Positions 17,413 to 26,127 of a DNA stretch of 35,713 nucleotides are shown one piece after another; positions within the stretch are counted from its first letter, which is position 1, and every line of letters starts with the position of its first letter. The stretch is from the NCBI GenBank assembly GCA_012841535.1, contig DUUN01000417.1, positions 1 to 35,713 on the forward strand. Reading direction: 5' to 3'. The notes under the pieces were generated by a model, which was not told the origin of the DNA, made no database searches, and saw only the letters and a list, made by a program, of their open reading frames with translations. Position numbers and translations under genes: made by a program. Source of the DNA: Gallicola sp. (GTDB taxonomy: Bacteria; Bacillota; Clostridia; Tissierellales; Peptoniphilaceae).

Positions 17413-18549
17413 CTAATCCACACTTATACCGTCGTTATCAACTAGGTATACCTTTTTATCGTCTGGAGAACCTATCTCCTGTTTTTCATCAATTACACAA
17501 TCTTCGTTTATTACAGCGTTGTAAACCTTAGCTCCTTTTTTAATTACAACATTAGATAGAATTACTGAGTTTACAACTTCTGCTCCTTCTTCAATAGTTA
17601 CACTTGAGAATAACACTGAATTTCTAACTGTACCATAAATTCTACAAGCTTCATTTATTAAAGCCTTCCTTACTACTGCACCATTTGCTATAAAATGAGG
17701 TGGTAAATTTTTAGCCTTAGTAAATATTCTTTCTTTTTTATCATATAAATTTAAATTATTATCGTTTAATAAATCTAAATTTGCTTCCCAATAGCTTTTT
17801 ACTGTTCCAACATCCTTCCAATAACCTTCAAACTTCCAAGCATACATATCGTATCCTTCATTTAAAATAGCAGGTAGAACATTTTTACCAAAATCGTGGT
17901 CAGAATCTTTATCTTTTGCATCTTTTATTAAAAACTCTCTTAAAACTGACCAATTAAACATATATATTCCCATTGATGCTAGGTTGTTTTTAGGATTTTC
18001 TGGTTTTTCATCAAATTCAACAATTTTATTATCCTTGTCGGTATTTAAAATTCCAAATCTTGAAGCTTCTTCCCACGGAACTTCCATTACAGCAATTGTA
18101 CAAGCTGAATTTTTCTCTTTATGATAATTTAAAAGTTCATTATAGTTCATCTTGTATATATGGTCTCCTGATAAAACCAATACATACTCTGGAGCTAAAT
18201 CATCTAAATAATCTATATTTTCATATATTGCATTTGCAGTTCCTTCGTACCACCTACCACCTTCCTCTGTAGCAAATGGTGGAAGTACTCTTAAACCACC
18301 ACTATTTCTATCGTAATCCCAAGCAGAGCCATTACCTAGGTGAGTATTTAATAGAAAAGGTTTATATTGAGTTAACACTCCAATATCTCTAATATCTGAA
18401 TTAGTAGCATTGCTTAAAGCAAAATCTATAATTCTATATTTACCCCCAAATGGTACTGCTGGTTTAGCAATATTCTTAGTTAGGCCTTTTAATCTTGAAC
18501 CTTGACCTCCTGCTAACAACATTGCTACAACTCGTTTTCTTGCTCTCAT
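17413..18549 (-). CDS. glgC: Glucose-1-phosphate adenylyltransferase, catalytic subunit
   Basis: A 378-residue ADP-glucose pyrophosphorylase. The catalytic loop GGQGSRL is at 14-20, followed by [19 protein letters not shown] (29-47). [16 protein letters not shown] and GDHIYKMNY line the glucose-1-phosphate site, and EFDEKPENP is conserved. A C-terminal beta-helix domain ([20 protein letters not shown]) carries the regulatory and oligomerisation surface. It makes ADP-glucose from ATP and glucose-1-phosphate, the committed step of glycogen synthesis. It sits 9 bases after glgB and just before its partner glgD. Confidence 0.97.
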   Translation of the reverse strand: MRARKRVVAMLLAGGQGSRLKGLTKNIAKPAVPFGGKYRIIDFALSNATNSDIRDIGVLTQYKPFLLNTHLGNGSAWDYDRNSGGLRVLPPFATEEGGRWYEGTANAIYENIDYLDDLAPEYVLVLSGDHIYKMNYNELLNYHKEKNSACTIAVMEVPWEEASRFGILNTDKDNKIVEFDEKPENPKNNLASMGIYMFNWSVLREFLIKDAKDKDSDHDFGKNVLPAILNEGYDMYAWKFEGYWKDVGTVKSYWEANLDLLNDNNLNLYDKKERIFTKAKNLPPHFIANGAVVRKALINEACRIYGTVRNSVLFSSVTIEEGAEVVNSVILSNVVIKKGAKVYNAVINEDCVIDEKQEIGSPDDKKVYLVDNDGISVD

Positions 18550-18558
18550 AATTACCTC

Positions 18559-20460
18559 CTATTTTTGCTTTAATTTAATAAACATTGCACCTAATGGTGG
18601 TAAATCTACTCTTATGCTATATTTTTTAGAATGTATTTCTTCCTCTTTAGTCTTATAAGGTTTGTTTCTAAGTAAATTACCTCCATATTTTTGCATGTCA
18701 CTATTTAACATAACTGAATAAGTTCCTTCTTCATCAACTCCTATTGGATAATTTTTTCTTAAAACTGGAGTAAAATTATAAGCACAGATTAATTTTTCTC
18801 CTTTATCTGAAATTCTTTCAAAAATAACTACAGATTCTTTATTATTATTTACTTCTAGCCAATTAAAACCCTCGTAGTCAAAATCCTCTTCCCATAAAGC
18901 TTTTTCTTTTCTATAAAAATTATTTAAATCTGAAATAAATTTCTTGTATTTTACGTGTTTTTCATAATCTAAAACACTCCAGGTAATTTCGTCCCATTCG
19001 TTCCACTCATCAAATTGAGCTATTTCATTTCCCATAAAGTTTAGTTTTTTACCAGGATGTCCATACATATACATCATCAATAATCTTAATGAATCAAATT
19101 TTTGGCTATACTCTCCTGGCATCTTATTAATCATTGAGCCTTTCATGTGAACAACTTCATCATGGCTAAATGGAAGAATATAATTTTCACTAAAGGCATA
19201 TACTAAACTAAATGTAAGTAGATCATGGTGATCTTTTCTAAATAATGGATCTAGTTTTATATATCTTAAAGTATCGTTCATCCATCCCATATTCCATTTA
19301 TAATTAAATCCAAGACCATCTAATTCAACTGGCATAGTAATATTTGGCCAAGCTGTTGACTCTTCAGCTATCATTAAGGTGTTTGGATAATTTTTAAATA
19401 TTACAGTATTTAATTCTCTAATAAAGGAAACCGCTTCCTTATTTTCATTACCACCATCTTCGTTTTTAATATCCTTACCTGTAAAATCTAAATATAACAT
19501 GTATGCAACAGCATCTACCCTAATACCATCAATATGATAATAGTCATGCCAATACAAGGCAGAGGAAATTAAAAAGTTTCTTACTTCATTTTTCTTAAAA
19601 TCAAAATTCAATGTTCCCCATTGTTCATTTTCAGCTTCATAACTATTAGAAGATTCGTAAAGTCCTGTTCCATCAAATTTTGCTAAACCAAAATCATCTT
19701 TACAAAAATGAACTGGAACCCAATCTAATATTACCCCTATGTTTTTTTGATGGAATTTATCAACTAAATACATAAAATCCTTAGGAGTACCAAATCTAGA
19801 TGTTGGAGCAAAATAACCTGTAGTTTGATATCCCCAAGAACCATCAAAAGGATATTCTGTAATAGGCATTATTTCAACATGGGTATACCCCATTTCCTTT
19901 ACATAATTAACTAACTCATCAGCTAATTCTACATAGGAGTAATAGTCTCCATTATCCTTCTTTTTCCATGAAGCCAGATTTACTTCATATATACTCATTG
20001 GAGTTTTATAGATATCGGCTTTCTTTTTCTTGTTTAGCCATCTTTTATCCTTCCATTTGTAACCTTTAAGGTCATAATATTTTGAAGCAGTCTTTGGCTT
20101 TAATTCAGCATGAAAAGCATAAGGGTCAGCTTTATATTTAATCTCATCATTTTTAGTCACTATTCTATATTTATAGGAATCATATTCCTTTACATCAAAT
20201 ACATTAATAATCCAAAGTCCTGTTTCTCCTATCATTTTCATAGGAAGATTGTAATCATCCCAATCATTAAAGTCTCCTACTAAATTAACATATTTAGCAT
20301 TAGGTGCCCAGACAACAAATCTTACGGTTTCTTTATCACCTTCTATGTACTTATGGGCTCCCAGAAACTCATAGGATTTTTCATTTATTCCCTTATTAAA
20401 TAAATATGCATCCTCCTCACCTTCTTCAGTATAATAATAATTAATAATTGGTTTTTTCAT
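18559..20460 (-). CDS. glgB: 1,4-alpha-glucan branching enzyme
   Basis: A protein of about 633 residues. An N-terminal CBM48 module (about 40-120, RFVVWAPNAKYVNLVGDFNDW) precedes the GH13 barrel with DGIRVDAVAYMLYLD (nucleophile Asp about 316), IAEEST (Glu about 366) and FSHDEVVH, then a C-terminal beta domain. It transfers glucan segments into alpha-1,6 branches. I choose the ATG at 20460 because GGAGG (20471-20467) stands at normal distance before it; the ATG at 20472 overlaps that ribosome binding site. It is the first gene of the glycogen operon, divergent from the T-box-controlled transporter. Confidence 0.96.
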   Translation of the reverse strand: MKKPIINYYYTEEGEEDAYLFNKGINEKSYEFLGAHKYIEGDKETVRFVVWAPNAKYVNLVGDFNDWDDYNLPMKMIGETGLWIINVFDVKEYDSYKYRIVTKNDEIKYKADPYAFHAELKPKTASKYYDLKGYKWKDKRWLNKKKKADIYKTPMSIYEVNLASWKKKDNGDYYSYVELADELVNYVKEMGYTHVEIMPITEYPFDGSWGYQTTGYFAPTSRFGTPKDFMYLVDKFHQKNIGVILDWVPVHFCKDDFGLAKFDGTGLYESSNSYEAENEQWGTLNFDFKKNEVRNFLISSALYWHDYYHIDGIRVDAVAYMLYLDFTGKDIKNEDGGNENKEAVSFIRELNTVIFKNYPNTLMIAEESTAWPNITMPVELDGLGFNYKWNMGWMNDTLRYIKLDPLFRKDHHDLLTFSLVYAFSENYILPFSHDEVVHMKGSMINKMPGEYSQKFDSLRLLMMYMYGHPGKKLNFMGNEIAQFDEWNEWDEITWSVLDYEKHVKYKKFISDLNNFYRKEKALWEEDFDYEGFNWLEVNNNKESVVIFERISDKGEKLICAYNFTPVLRKNYPIGVDEEGTYSVMLNSDMQKYGGNLLRNKPYKTKEEEIHSKKYSIRVDLPPLGAMFIKLKQK

Positions 20461-20502
20461 TACAGCCTCCATAGATTTAATTCATCTTAATTTATTAGTT
20501 TG

Positions 20503-20511
20503 ATTATAACA
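20503..20511 (-). promoter_or_regulatory. Possible extended -10 promoter of the glg operon
   Basis: On the minus strand TGTTATAAT (20511-20503) is a perfect -10 box with an extended TGN element. No good -35 box is found 17 bases upstream, so regulation by an activator is possible. It would give a leader of about 36 bases to the glgB start. Confidence 0.45.
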
Positions 20512-20560
20512 TAACATAATTTATACCTTTCTTATTATTTACCCAAATATATTAATTTAT

Positions 20561-20620
20561 ATAATTATACCTTATAAAAGATAATTATATTCTATAAAGA
20601 ATAATTATTTTTTATAGACT
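20561..20620. repeat. Three tandem imperfect 20-bp repeats
   Basis: Three consecutive units start with ATAATTAT at 20561, 20581 and 20601, each continuing with a variable dinucleotide and then a TTATAAAAG, TCTATAAAGA or TTTATAGACT type tail. The period is exactly 20 bases, close to two helical turns. The array ends on the first T of the -35 box of the T-box promoter and lies between the divergent glgB and transporter promoters. It could be an UP element-like tract or an operator array. Confidence 0.7.
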
Positions 20621-20648
20621 TGACATAAGTTAAAATATTTAATAGAAT
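20620..20648 (+). promoter_or_regulatory. Strong sigma-A promoter of the T-box/transporter transcript
   Basis: A perfect TTGACA -35 box (20620-20625), a 17-base spacer and a TAGAAT -10 box (20643-20648). The predicted start is an A near 20655, just before the T-box leader. Confidence 0.88.
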
Positions 20649-20654
20649 ATTGTC

Positions 20655-20880
20655 AATAATTTACTATGAACTAGGGATTTATTTTAATATTATTCTAGCG
20701 AGTTGAATTTGGTGAAAGTCAACATAATATACTATAAATCGAGGACTAGGGAGTATATATTACGAGTATTACAAGTAATATACGTTGACTGCGTTATGGT
20801 TTAAGTGGATATAGGAATATATCAATTAGAGTGGTACCGCGGATTTTTCGTCTCTTTCTTTACTAAGAAAGAGATTTTTT
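20655..20880 (+). promoter_or_regulatory. T-box riboswitch leader (probable arginine, specifier AGG)
   Basis: The leader has the landmark parts of a T-box. AGCGAG (20697-20702) with the hairpin GTTGA/TCAAC (20702-20706, 20719-20723) around a GGTGAAA loop is the distal part of stem I. A perfect stem III hairpin is at 20808-20823. The T-box antiterminator TGGTACCGCGG is at 20832-20842, and a terminator follows. By position relative to the remembered consensus (codon, then A-C, then GGAG), the specifier reads AGG at 20742-20744, an arginine codon; GAG is the main alternative. TGGT would pair with a tRNA ending in ACCA. Uncharged tRNA binding would stop termination and switch on the importer genes downstream. 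The T-box call is firm; the amino acid is not. Confidence 0.9.
20851..20880 (+). terminator. T-box regulated terminator
   Basis: TCTCTTTCTT (20851-20860) and AAGAAAGAGA (20865-20874) form a perfect 10-bp stem with a TACT loop and a T run. The left arm overlaps CGTCTC, which would pair with GAG upstream of the T-box sequence in the antiterminator, so the two folds exclude each other. Confidence 0.92.
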
Positions 20881-20899
20881 ATTTTTAGGAGGGATTTAA

Positions 20900-21892
20900 T
20901 TGAAGAAAAAAATATTGGCATTATTATTAATTGCAGCATTTACATTAACTGCATGTGAGAAGGTTGAAAAGACAGATACATCAAATTCAACTAATGTTAG
21001 CAAGGAAGAAGCTACTGAAGCTACTACGGAAAAAATTGAAGTTACTGAAAAGTCATTAGCTGAAATGAGGGAAGCTTATGAAGTTTCTGTAGACGATTTA
21101 AAGGCTGAAGATTACCCGGAAGACAGTACAATGCATAAAATATTAACAGATAAAAAGTTAATTGTAGCTACAAATGCAACTTATCCACCATATGAATATA
21201 GATTAATGGTAGAAGGTAAATCGGAATTTGGTGGAATTGATATGGAAATGGCAAGACTTTTAGCAAAGAAAATGGGTGTTGAGCTAGAAATTGTAGATAC
21301 TTCTTTTGACAGTTTAATAGCAGGTCTTGATAGCGGAATGTATGATTTATTACTGGCAGGAATGAACAAGGACCCAGAAAGAGAAAAACAAGTTGACTTT
21401 ACCAGCGACTATTATTTTCCTACTTTAGTTTTACTTGTTAGAGAAGCCGATTTAGATAAATATAAAACCGAAGAAGATATTCCTGAGGATTTTAAATTTG
21501 GTAACCAAATGGGAACAGTTCAAGAAAATGTTACTAATGCACATTTTCCTAATGCAAAAGATAATTCTTTATATTTAAAAAATTATACAGATTTAACTGC
21601 AGCTTTAGAAACCGGACAAATTGACGGATTATTAGTAGAGGATATTATAGCTAAGGCTTTTATGGCACAAAATTCTAAACTTGCAATTTCTGAAGGAATA
21701 AACTATCCTGGAGAAACTGGTTTTGCCGGAGCTCTAAAAAAAGGTGACAAAGATTTCCAAGATTATTTAAATGCTTTTATAAAAGAAATTCAAGACAATG
21801 GAACTTTTGATAAAATAGTTGTTAATAGTAATGAATTAGCAGGAGTTGCAGAAGAGTCACCGGAAGAAACAAGTACAGAAGCTACAGAATAA
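20900..21892 (+). CDS. Polar amino acid ABC transporter, substrate-binding lipoprotein
   Basis: A 330-residue secreted lipoprotein. The signal peptide MKKKILALLLIAAFTLTAC ends at the lipobox Cys19, and a Ser/Thr/Glu-rich linker follows. From about residue 75 it is a type 3 solute-binding domain: the LIVATNATYPPYEY start, GGIDMEMARLLAKKMGVELEIVD, DLLLAGMNKDPEREKQVDFTSDYY, and a second lobe ending with the usual NGTFDKI helix. The start is TTG at 20900 with AGGAGGG at 20888-20894. It belongs to the Art/His/Gln/Lys family. With the T-box specifier reading AGG, arginine is the most likely ligand, but this is inference. A perfect hairpin follows before the permease gene. Confidence 0.93.
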   Translation: MKKKILALLLIAAFTLTACEKVEKTDTSNSTNVSKEEATEATTEKIEVTEKSLAEMREAYEVSVDDLKAEDYPEDSTMHKILTDKKLIVATNATYPPYEYRLMVEGKSEFGGIDMEMARLLAKKMGVELEIVDTSFDSLIAGLDSGMYDLLLAGMNKDPEREKQVDFTSDYYFPTLVLLVREADLDKYKTEEDIPEDFKFGNQMGTVQENVTNAHFPNAKDNSLYLKNYTDLTAALETGQIDGLLVEDIIAKAFMAQNSKLAISEGINYPGETGFAGALKKGDKDFQDYLNAFIKEIQDNGTFDKIVVNSNELAGVAEESPEETSTEATE

Positions 21893-21898
21893 AAAATT

Positions 21899-21930
21899 AC
21901 AGTAGAGTTTGAAAATTCAAACTCTACTGT
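21899..21930 (+). repeat. Perfect 15-bp inverted repeat between binding protein and permease genes
   Basis: The arm ACAGTAGAGTTTGAA (21899-21913) is repeated as its exact reverse complement at 21916-21930, with two bases between. No strong T run follows (CTTTAAT), so it may protect the 3' end of the binding-protein message or act as a leaky terminator. Confidence 0.85.
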
Positions 21931-21950
21931 CTTTAATAAAGGAGATATAT

Positions 21951-22619
21951 ATGAATTTAAGTATTGAAAACTTTCTAGCTCTTCAAAAATTCATTCCTAT
22001 GTTTCTGCAAGGTATTAAAAATACCTTGTTATTGTCTCTAATAGGAATATTTTTTGGAATTATTTTAGGAATGATTCTATCCTTATTTAGATTATCAAGA
22101 TTTAAAATATTAAGGGGGATTTCTTTAACTTATTTAGAGTTTTTTAGATGTACCCCTTTGATGATTCAAGTATTTTTTATATTTTTTGCTACTCCCGAAT
22201 TATTTGGCATTAGATTTTCGCCATTTTATGCAGGGGCTATAGCCATGTCACTTAATAGTGCTGCCTATGTTTCGGAAATTATTCGTTCCGGTATTAATTC
22301 TGTTGATAAGGGGCAAATGGAAGCATCTCGTTCATTGGGACTTAGCTATGGTAAAACCATGCGCTATGTAATAATTCCCCAAGCAGTAAAAAATATACTT
22401 CCTACTTTAGGAAATGAATTTGTTGCTATTATAAAGGAAACTTCAACCCTAACTGTAATAGGAGCTGCCGAGGTAATGTATACTACAGACAGAGTTAAAG
22501 CTTCGTCTTTTCAATCTACAGCTCCTATTATTGTTGCAATGGCAATTTATTTTGTAATTACCTTTACATTATCCAGAGTTATTGCATATTTTGAAAGGAG
22601 GATGAAGATAAGTGATTAA
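21951..22619 (+). CDS. Amino acid ABC transporter permease
   Basis: A 222-residue inner membrane protein with about five hydrophobic segments. It carries the EAA loop [22 protein letters not shown] (about 122-143) that docks with the ATPase, and the HisM/ArtQ-type motif [16 protein letters not shown] choose ATG at 21951 because AAAGGAG lies at 21938-21944; the open frame upstream to 21909 would cover the hairpin and has no ribosome binding site. Only one permease gene is present, so it would work as a homodimer. Its last 8 bases overlap the ATPase gene. Confidence 0.93.
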   Translation: MNLSIENFLALQKFIPMFLQGIKNTLLLSLIGIFFGIILGMILSLFRLSRFKILRGISLTYLEFFRCTPLMIQVFFIFFATPELFGIRFSPFYAGAIAMSLNSAAYVSEIIRSGINSVDKGQMEASRSLGLSYGKTMRYVIIPQAVKNILPTLGNEFVAIIKETSTLTVIGAAEVMYTTDRVKASSFQSTAPIIVAMAIYFVITFTLSRVIAYFERRMKISD

Positions 22620-23340
22620 AGTTGAAAACCTCCACAAGAGTTTTGGAAAAAAAGAAGTTTTAAAGGGTATGAATATAGAAATAAAAAAAGGTGAAGTAGT
22701 TGTTGTCATTGGACCATCAGGTTCAGGAAAATCCACCTTTTTACGTTGTTTAACAAGACTTGAAGAACCAACTAAAGGAAAGATTTTTCTTGAAAATATA
22801 GAAGTTACCGACAAAAAAACCGATATTAATCTTATAAGACAGGAAATGGGAATGGTTTTTCAGCATTTTAATTTATTTCCCCATTTAACTGTAAATGAAA
22901 ATATAACCTTAGCACCGATACAAATTAAAAAAATATCTAAAGATGAGGCAAGAAAAATTTCAAAGGATTTACTGGAAAAAATGGGATTACCTGAAAAAAT
23001 AGACGCTTATCCTAATAGTCTTTCCGGTGGGCAAAAGCAAAGAATTGCTATAGCAAGGGCTTTGGCTATGAATCCTAAAGTTATGTTATTTGACGAAGCT
23101 ACTTCAGCCTTAGACCCTGAAATGGTAGGAGAAGTACTTCAAGTAATGAAGGACTTAGCGAAAGCAGGAATGACAATGGTTGTTGTTACTCACGAAATGA
23201 ACTTTGCAAAAGAAGTCGGTAGCAGAATAGTTTTTATGGACGAAGGTGTAATCTTAGAAGAAGGTAGTCCAGAAAAAATCTTTAACAACCCTGAACATAA
23301 AAGAACTCAGGATTTCTTAAAAAGAGTTTTAGAAATATAA
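22612..23340 (+). CDS. Amino acid ABC transporter ATP-binding protein
   Basis: A 242-residue ABC ATPase of the GlnQ/ArtP/HisP class. Walker A GPSGSGKS is at 34-41, the Q-loop in [13 protein letters not shown], the signature LSGGQKQR at 137-144, and Walker [13 protein letters not shown] at about 159-170; the switch His follows in VVTHEMNFA. The start is GTG at 22612, overlapping the permease stop by 8 bases with AAAGGAGG upstream. It energises uptake by the preceding binding protein and permease. The transcript ends at the hairpin at 23341-23371. Confidence 0.95.
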   Translation: MIKVENLHKSFGKKEVLKGMNIEIKKGEVVVVIGPSGSGKSTFLRCLTRLEEPTKGKIFLENIEVTDKKTDINLIRQEMGMVFQHFNLFPHLTVNENITLAPIQIKKISKDEARKISKDLLEKMGLPEKIDAYPNSLSGGQKQRIAIARALAMNPKVMLFDEATSALDPEMVGEVLQVMKDLAKAGMTMVVVTHEMNFAKEVGSRIVFMDEGVILEEGSPEKIFNNPEHKRTQDFLKRVLEI

Positions 23341-23371
23341 AAAAGAAGTGATAAATACCATCACTTCTTTT
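23341..23371. terminator. Bidirectional terminator between importer and nuclease genes
   Basis: A perfect 12-bp stem (AAAAGAAGTGAT at 23341-23352 with 23360-23371) with T runs on both sides. The last codons and TGA stop of the convergent minus-strand gene lie in this stem. Confidence 0.9.
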
Positions 23372-24995
23372 TACCTTCAACATATCTTGATAAATCCATA
23401 AGATTATCTTTTATTTCATTTAAATTTCTTTTTACTTCAGAATATTTTTTTAAATCAACATCTTTAAAACTAATAGATAACTCATCATCTTTTAATTTTT
23501 TCATTTTGTCAATTATATCTTCAATTTCTAGGTATAAATTAAATTCCATTTCCTCTTTTGAAATTTCATTGTACACTTTCTCTTCATTTGGTTTTAATTC
23601 ATATTTCGAATATAGTTCAGGTATTACACAACTTAATTGCAAATTTTTAGAAAGTGTTTTAGCTAATTCTTCTTGTTCATTATTTTCCCCATGTACTATA
23701 AAGACTTTTTTAGGTTTTGTTGTAAATGAATTTACCCAATCTAGTAACATCGGTTCATCAGCATGTCCTGAAAATCCATCTAAGTTATAGATACTAGCCT
23801 TTACTGCAATTTCCTCACCGAGTATTTTTACCGAGTCCTTACCATCTAAAAGTATTCTCCCTAATGTTCCCTTTGCTTGGTAGCCTACAAAAACAACTGC
23901 CGAGTTTTCATCCCATAGATTATGTTTTAAATGATGTCTAACTCTACCGGCATTAGCCATTCCTGATGATGATATAATAACCCTTGGAAATTTAACCTTA
24001 TTTAATGCAATTGATTCTTCTGCTGAGGAAATATACTTTAAATTATCAAATTCAAAAACATTATCTCCTTTAAAAATCAAACTTTTAGCTTCATCATTAA
24101 AGAAATATGTGTTATCTAAAAAAGCTTCAGTAGCCCTTACGGACATTGGACTATCTACATAAATTGGAACCCGTTGATGATATTCAATGTCCTCGTTATA
24201 TTCATAATATTCATTTAATTCATATACAATCTCTTGAGTCCTACCAACAGCAAAGGCTGGAATTATTACAGTTCCTCCTTTAGCTGAAGTTTCATCTATT
24301 ATTTTTATTAAATTTTGTATTATATTTTCACGATTTTCATGAACTGTATTTCCATATGTTGATTCCACCACTAAATAATCTGTTTCTTTTATATAGGTTG
24401 GATTATTTATTATAGGCTTATTAGGCATACCTAAATCACCAGAAAAAACAATTTTAGTTGTCTTACTATCTTCTGTTACCCATAGTTCTATTATTGCAGA
24501 ACCTAATATATGACCAGCATCAGAAAATCTAAACTTAATATTATCATTTACTAATATTATTTCATCATAATAACATTCTCTAAAATTATTTAAGGAATTT
24601 TCTGCATCTTTTGTTGTATATAATGGTTCAATTAATGGTTTACCAGCCCTCATTCGCTTTTTATTATCCCATTCAGTATCTGTTTCCTGAATTTTTGCAC
24701 TATCTAATAACATTATTTCACATAGGTCAACAGTCGGCTTTGTTGCAAATATTTTTCCTGTAAACCCTTCTTTTACAAGTAATGGTATTCTTCCACTATG
24801 ATCTATATGAGCATGGGTTAGGAGCATAAAATCTATTTCTTTCGGATTAAATTTAAATTCTTCTCTATTTAAAGCCTCTACTTCGTCATTTCCTTGAAAT
24901 AAACCACAGTCTATTATGAACTTTTCATTTTTTGTAGTAATTAGAAAATTTGATCCTGTTACCATTTTAGCTGCACCTAAAAATTGTATATCCAT
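23361..24995 (-). CDS. MBL-fold/beta-CASP RNA-processing nuclease
   Basis: A protein of about 544 residues. The metallo-beta-lactamase motif 2 is THAHIDHSG (about 60-68); further metal ligands lie in DAGHILGSA (His about 162) and SGDLG (Asp about 187). VESTYG, PAFAVGRTQE and the C-terminal SGHADEPML are beta-CASP and RMMBL (Zn-dependent RNA specificity) features. It resembles YsaA/CPSF73-like bacterial nucleases rather than RNase J (no RNase J C-terminal domain and a different length). RNA cleavage is the expected activity. The start at 24995 has GGAGG 4 bases upstream; an earlier in-frame start would overlap the preceding gene. It is probably co-transcribed with the reductase gene. A lysine-rich helical tail ends in the terminator. 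Confidence 0.9.
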   Translation of the reverse strand: MDIQFLGAAKMVTGSNFLITTKNEKFIIDCGLFQGNDEVEALNREEFKFNPKEIDFMLLTHAHIDHSGRIPLLVKEGFTGKIFATKPTVDLCEIMLLDSAKIQETDTEWDNKKRMRAGKPLIEPLYTTKDAENSLNNFRECYYDEIILVNDNIKFRFSDAGHILGSAIIELWVTEDSKTTKIVFSGDLGMPNKPIINNPTYIKETDYLVVESTYGNTVHENRENIIQNLIKIIDETSAKGGTVIIPAFAVGRTQEIVYELNEYYEYNEDIEYHQRVPIYVDSPMSVRATEAFLDNTYFFNDEAKSLIFKGDNVFEFDNLKYISSAEESIALNKVKFPRVIISSSGMANAGRVRHHLKHNLWDENSAVVFVGYQAKGTLGRILLDGKDSVKILGEEIAVKASIYNLDGFSGHADEPMLLDWVNSFTTKPKKVFIVHGENNEQEELAKTLSKNLQLSCVIPELYSKYELKPNEEKVYNEISKEEMEFNLYLEIEDIIDKMKKLKDDELSISFKDVDLKKYSEVKRNLNEIKDNLMDLSRYVEGKKK

Positions 24996-25005
24996 ATTTC
25001 CTCCA

Positions 25006-26016
25006 TTAGTAAGCTCTTTCAAATTGTTTTAAATAATCTATATCTATTTTATTGTTTTTAGCAAATTCCATAACTAAGTTTGAATTTCTAAGTAAGCCCC
25101 TTCCTATTGCTACTAGGTCACATTTATCTTGTTCTATTAAATAATTTGCTAAGTTGTAATCTTCTAATAATCCTACTGCAATTACTGGCATATTTAACGC
25201 TTTTTTTATTTCCTCAGCAAAACCAGCTTGATAACCTCCATATACTTTTATATCTACAGGAACTAAGCCACCTGATGATACATGAACAATATCTATGTAT
25301 TCCTTAACTTCTAATAGAATATCAATAATCATATTTATATCTATCCCTTGAGATAGATAATCAGAAGCAGAAATTCTTAGGGATATTGTTCTATCTTCTG
25401 CCCAATATTTTTTTACTTCTTTTAATATTTCCTTTAATAATCTAGTTCTATTTTTTAAATTACCTCCATATTCATCTTCTCTTTTATTGGTAATTGGAGA
25501 TAAGAATTCATGTATTAAGTAACCATGAGCACCATGGATTTCTATTAAATCAAAATCCGCTTCTAAAGCCCTTTTTGAAGCTTCTCCAAAGGATTTTATA
25601 ACTTTCTTAATATCTTCCTTGTCCATTTCTTTTGGTAAAGTATATTCTTCATTAAATTTAATTGCAGAAGGAGCAAAATGTATTAAATTCTTAGTTTCAG
25701 ATTTTCTTCCTGCATGGGCTAATTGTATACCTACTTTAGAACCAAATCTATGAGAGAAGTTTACTATGCTCTTTAATCCATCTATGTATTCATCACTATA
25801 AATCCCCAAGTCATCATCTGTGATTCTTCCATTAGCCATTACTCCTGTTGCTTCCAATATTATTAGTCCAACTTGTCCTAGGGCAAAGGAGCCGTAATGA
25901 ACCTTATGAAACTCATTTACAAATCCATTTTCCGCACTATACATACACATTGGTGGTAAAACAACTCTATTTTTCAAATCCAAATTCTTTATTCTATATT
26001 CTGATAATAATGACAT
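25006..26016 (-). CDS. Old-yellow-enzyme family NAD(P)H:flavin oxidoreductase (YqjM/NamA type)
   Basis: A 336-residue FMN-binding barrel. PPMCMYS (Cys about 24 and Tyr about 26) is the YqjM-type active-site cysteine and tyrosine near the flavin. QLAHAGRKSE and EIHGAHGYLIHEFLSP (His about 161 and 164, substrate anchor) follow, then NKREDEYGGNLKNRTRL and the C-terminal phosphate-binding VAIGRGLLRN. Such enzymes reduce activated C=C bonds with NAD(P)H. There is no C-terminal FeS/FAD extension, so it is a single-domain enzyme. The start at 26016 is preceded by GAGGTGA; the upstream GTG lies within that site. The physiological substrate is unknown. Confidence 0.92.
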   Translation of the reverse strand: MSLLSEYRIKNLDLKNRVVLPPMCMYSAENGFVNEFHKVHYGSFALGQVGLIILEATGVMANGRITDDDLGIYSDEYIDGLKSIVNFSHRFGSKVGIQLAHAGRKSETKNLIHFAPSAIKFNEEYTLPKEMDKEDIKKVIKSFGEASKRALEADFDLIEIHGAHGYLIHEFLSPITNKREDEYGGNLKNRTRLLKEILKEVKKYWAEDRTISLRISASDYLSQGIDINMIIDILLEVKEYIDIVHVSSGGLVPVDIKVYGGYQAGFAEEIKKALNMPVIAVGLLEDYNLANYLIEQDKCDLVAIGRGLLRNSNLVMEFAKNNKIDIDYLKQFERAY

Positions 26017-26088
26017 AATAATCACCTCAATTATATTTTACCCAAAATACACTTGTTTCTAATATTTGAAAATTTGGAAAAAATAAAA

Positions 26089-26122
26089 AACACCTTTGAA
26101 AGTCCCCACTTCCAAAGATGTT
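26089..26122 (-). terminator. Terminator of the ABC exporter operon
   Basis: A 15-bp stem with two G-U pairs around a GGGG loop (minus strand), followed by TTTTTTATTTTTT. Confidence 0.92.
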
Positions 26123-26127
26123 TAAAA

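Noticed and set aside
20461-20472. Longer glgB product starting at 20472
   Set aside because: That ATG overlaps the GGAGG that serves the ATG at 20460.
20561-20620. CRISPR-like array
   Set aside because: The repeats are contiguous, only 20 bp and three in number, with no spacers and no cas genes.
21909-21950. N-terminal extension of the permease
   Set aside because: It would be encoded by the perfect hairpin region without a ribosome binding site; ATG 21951 has AAAGGAG.
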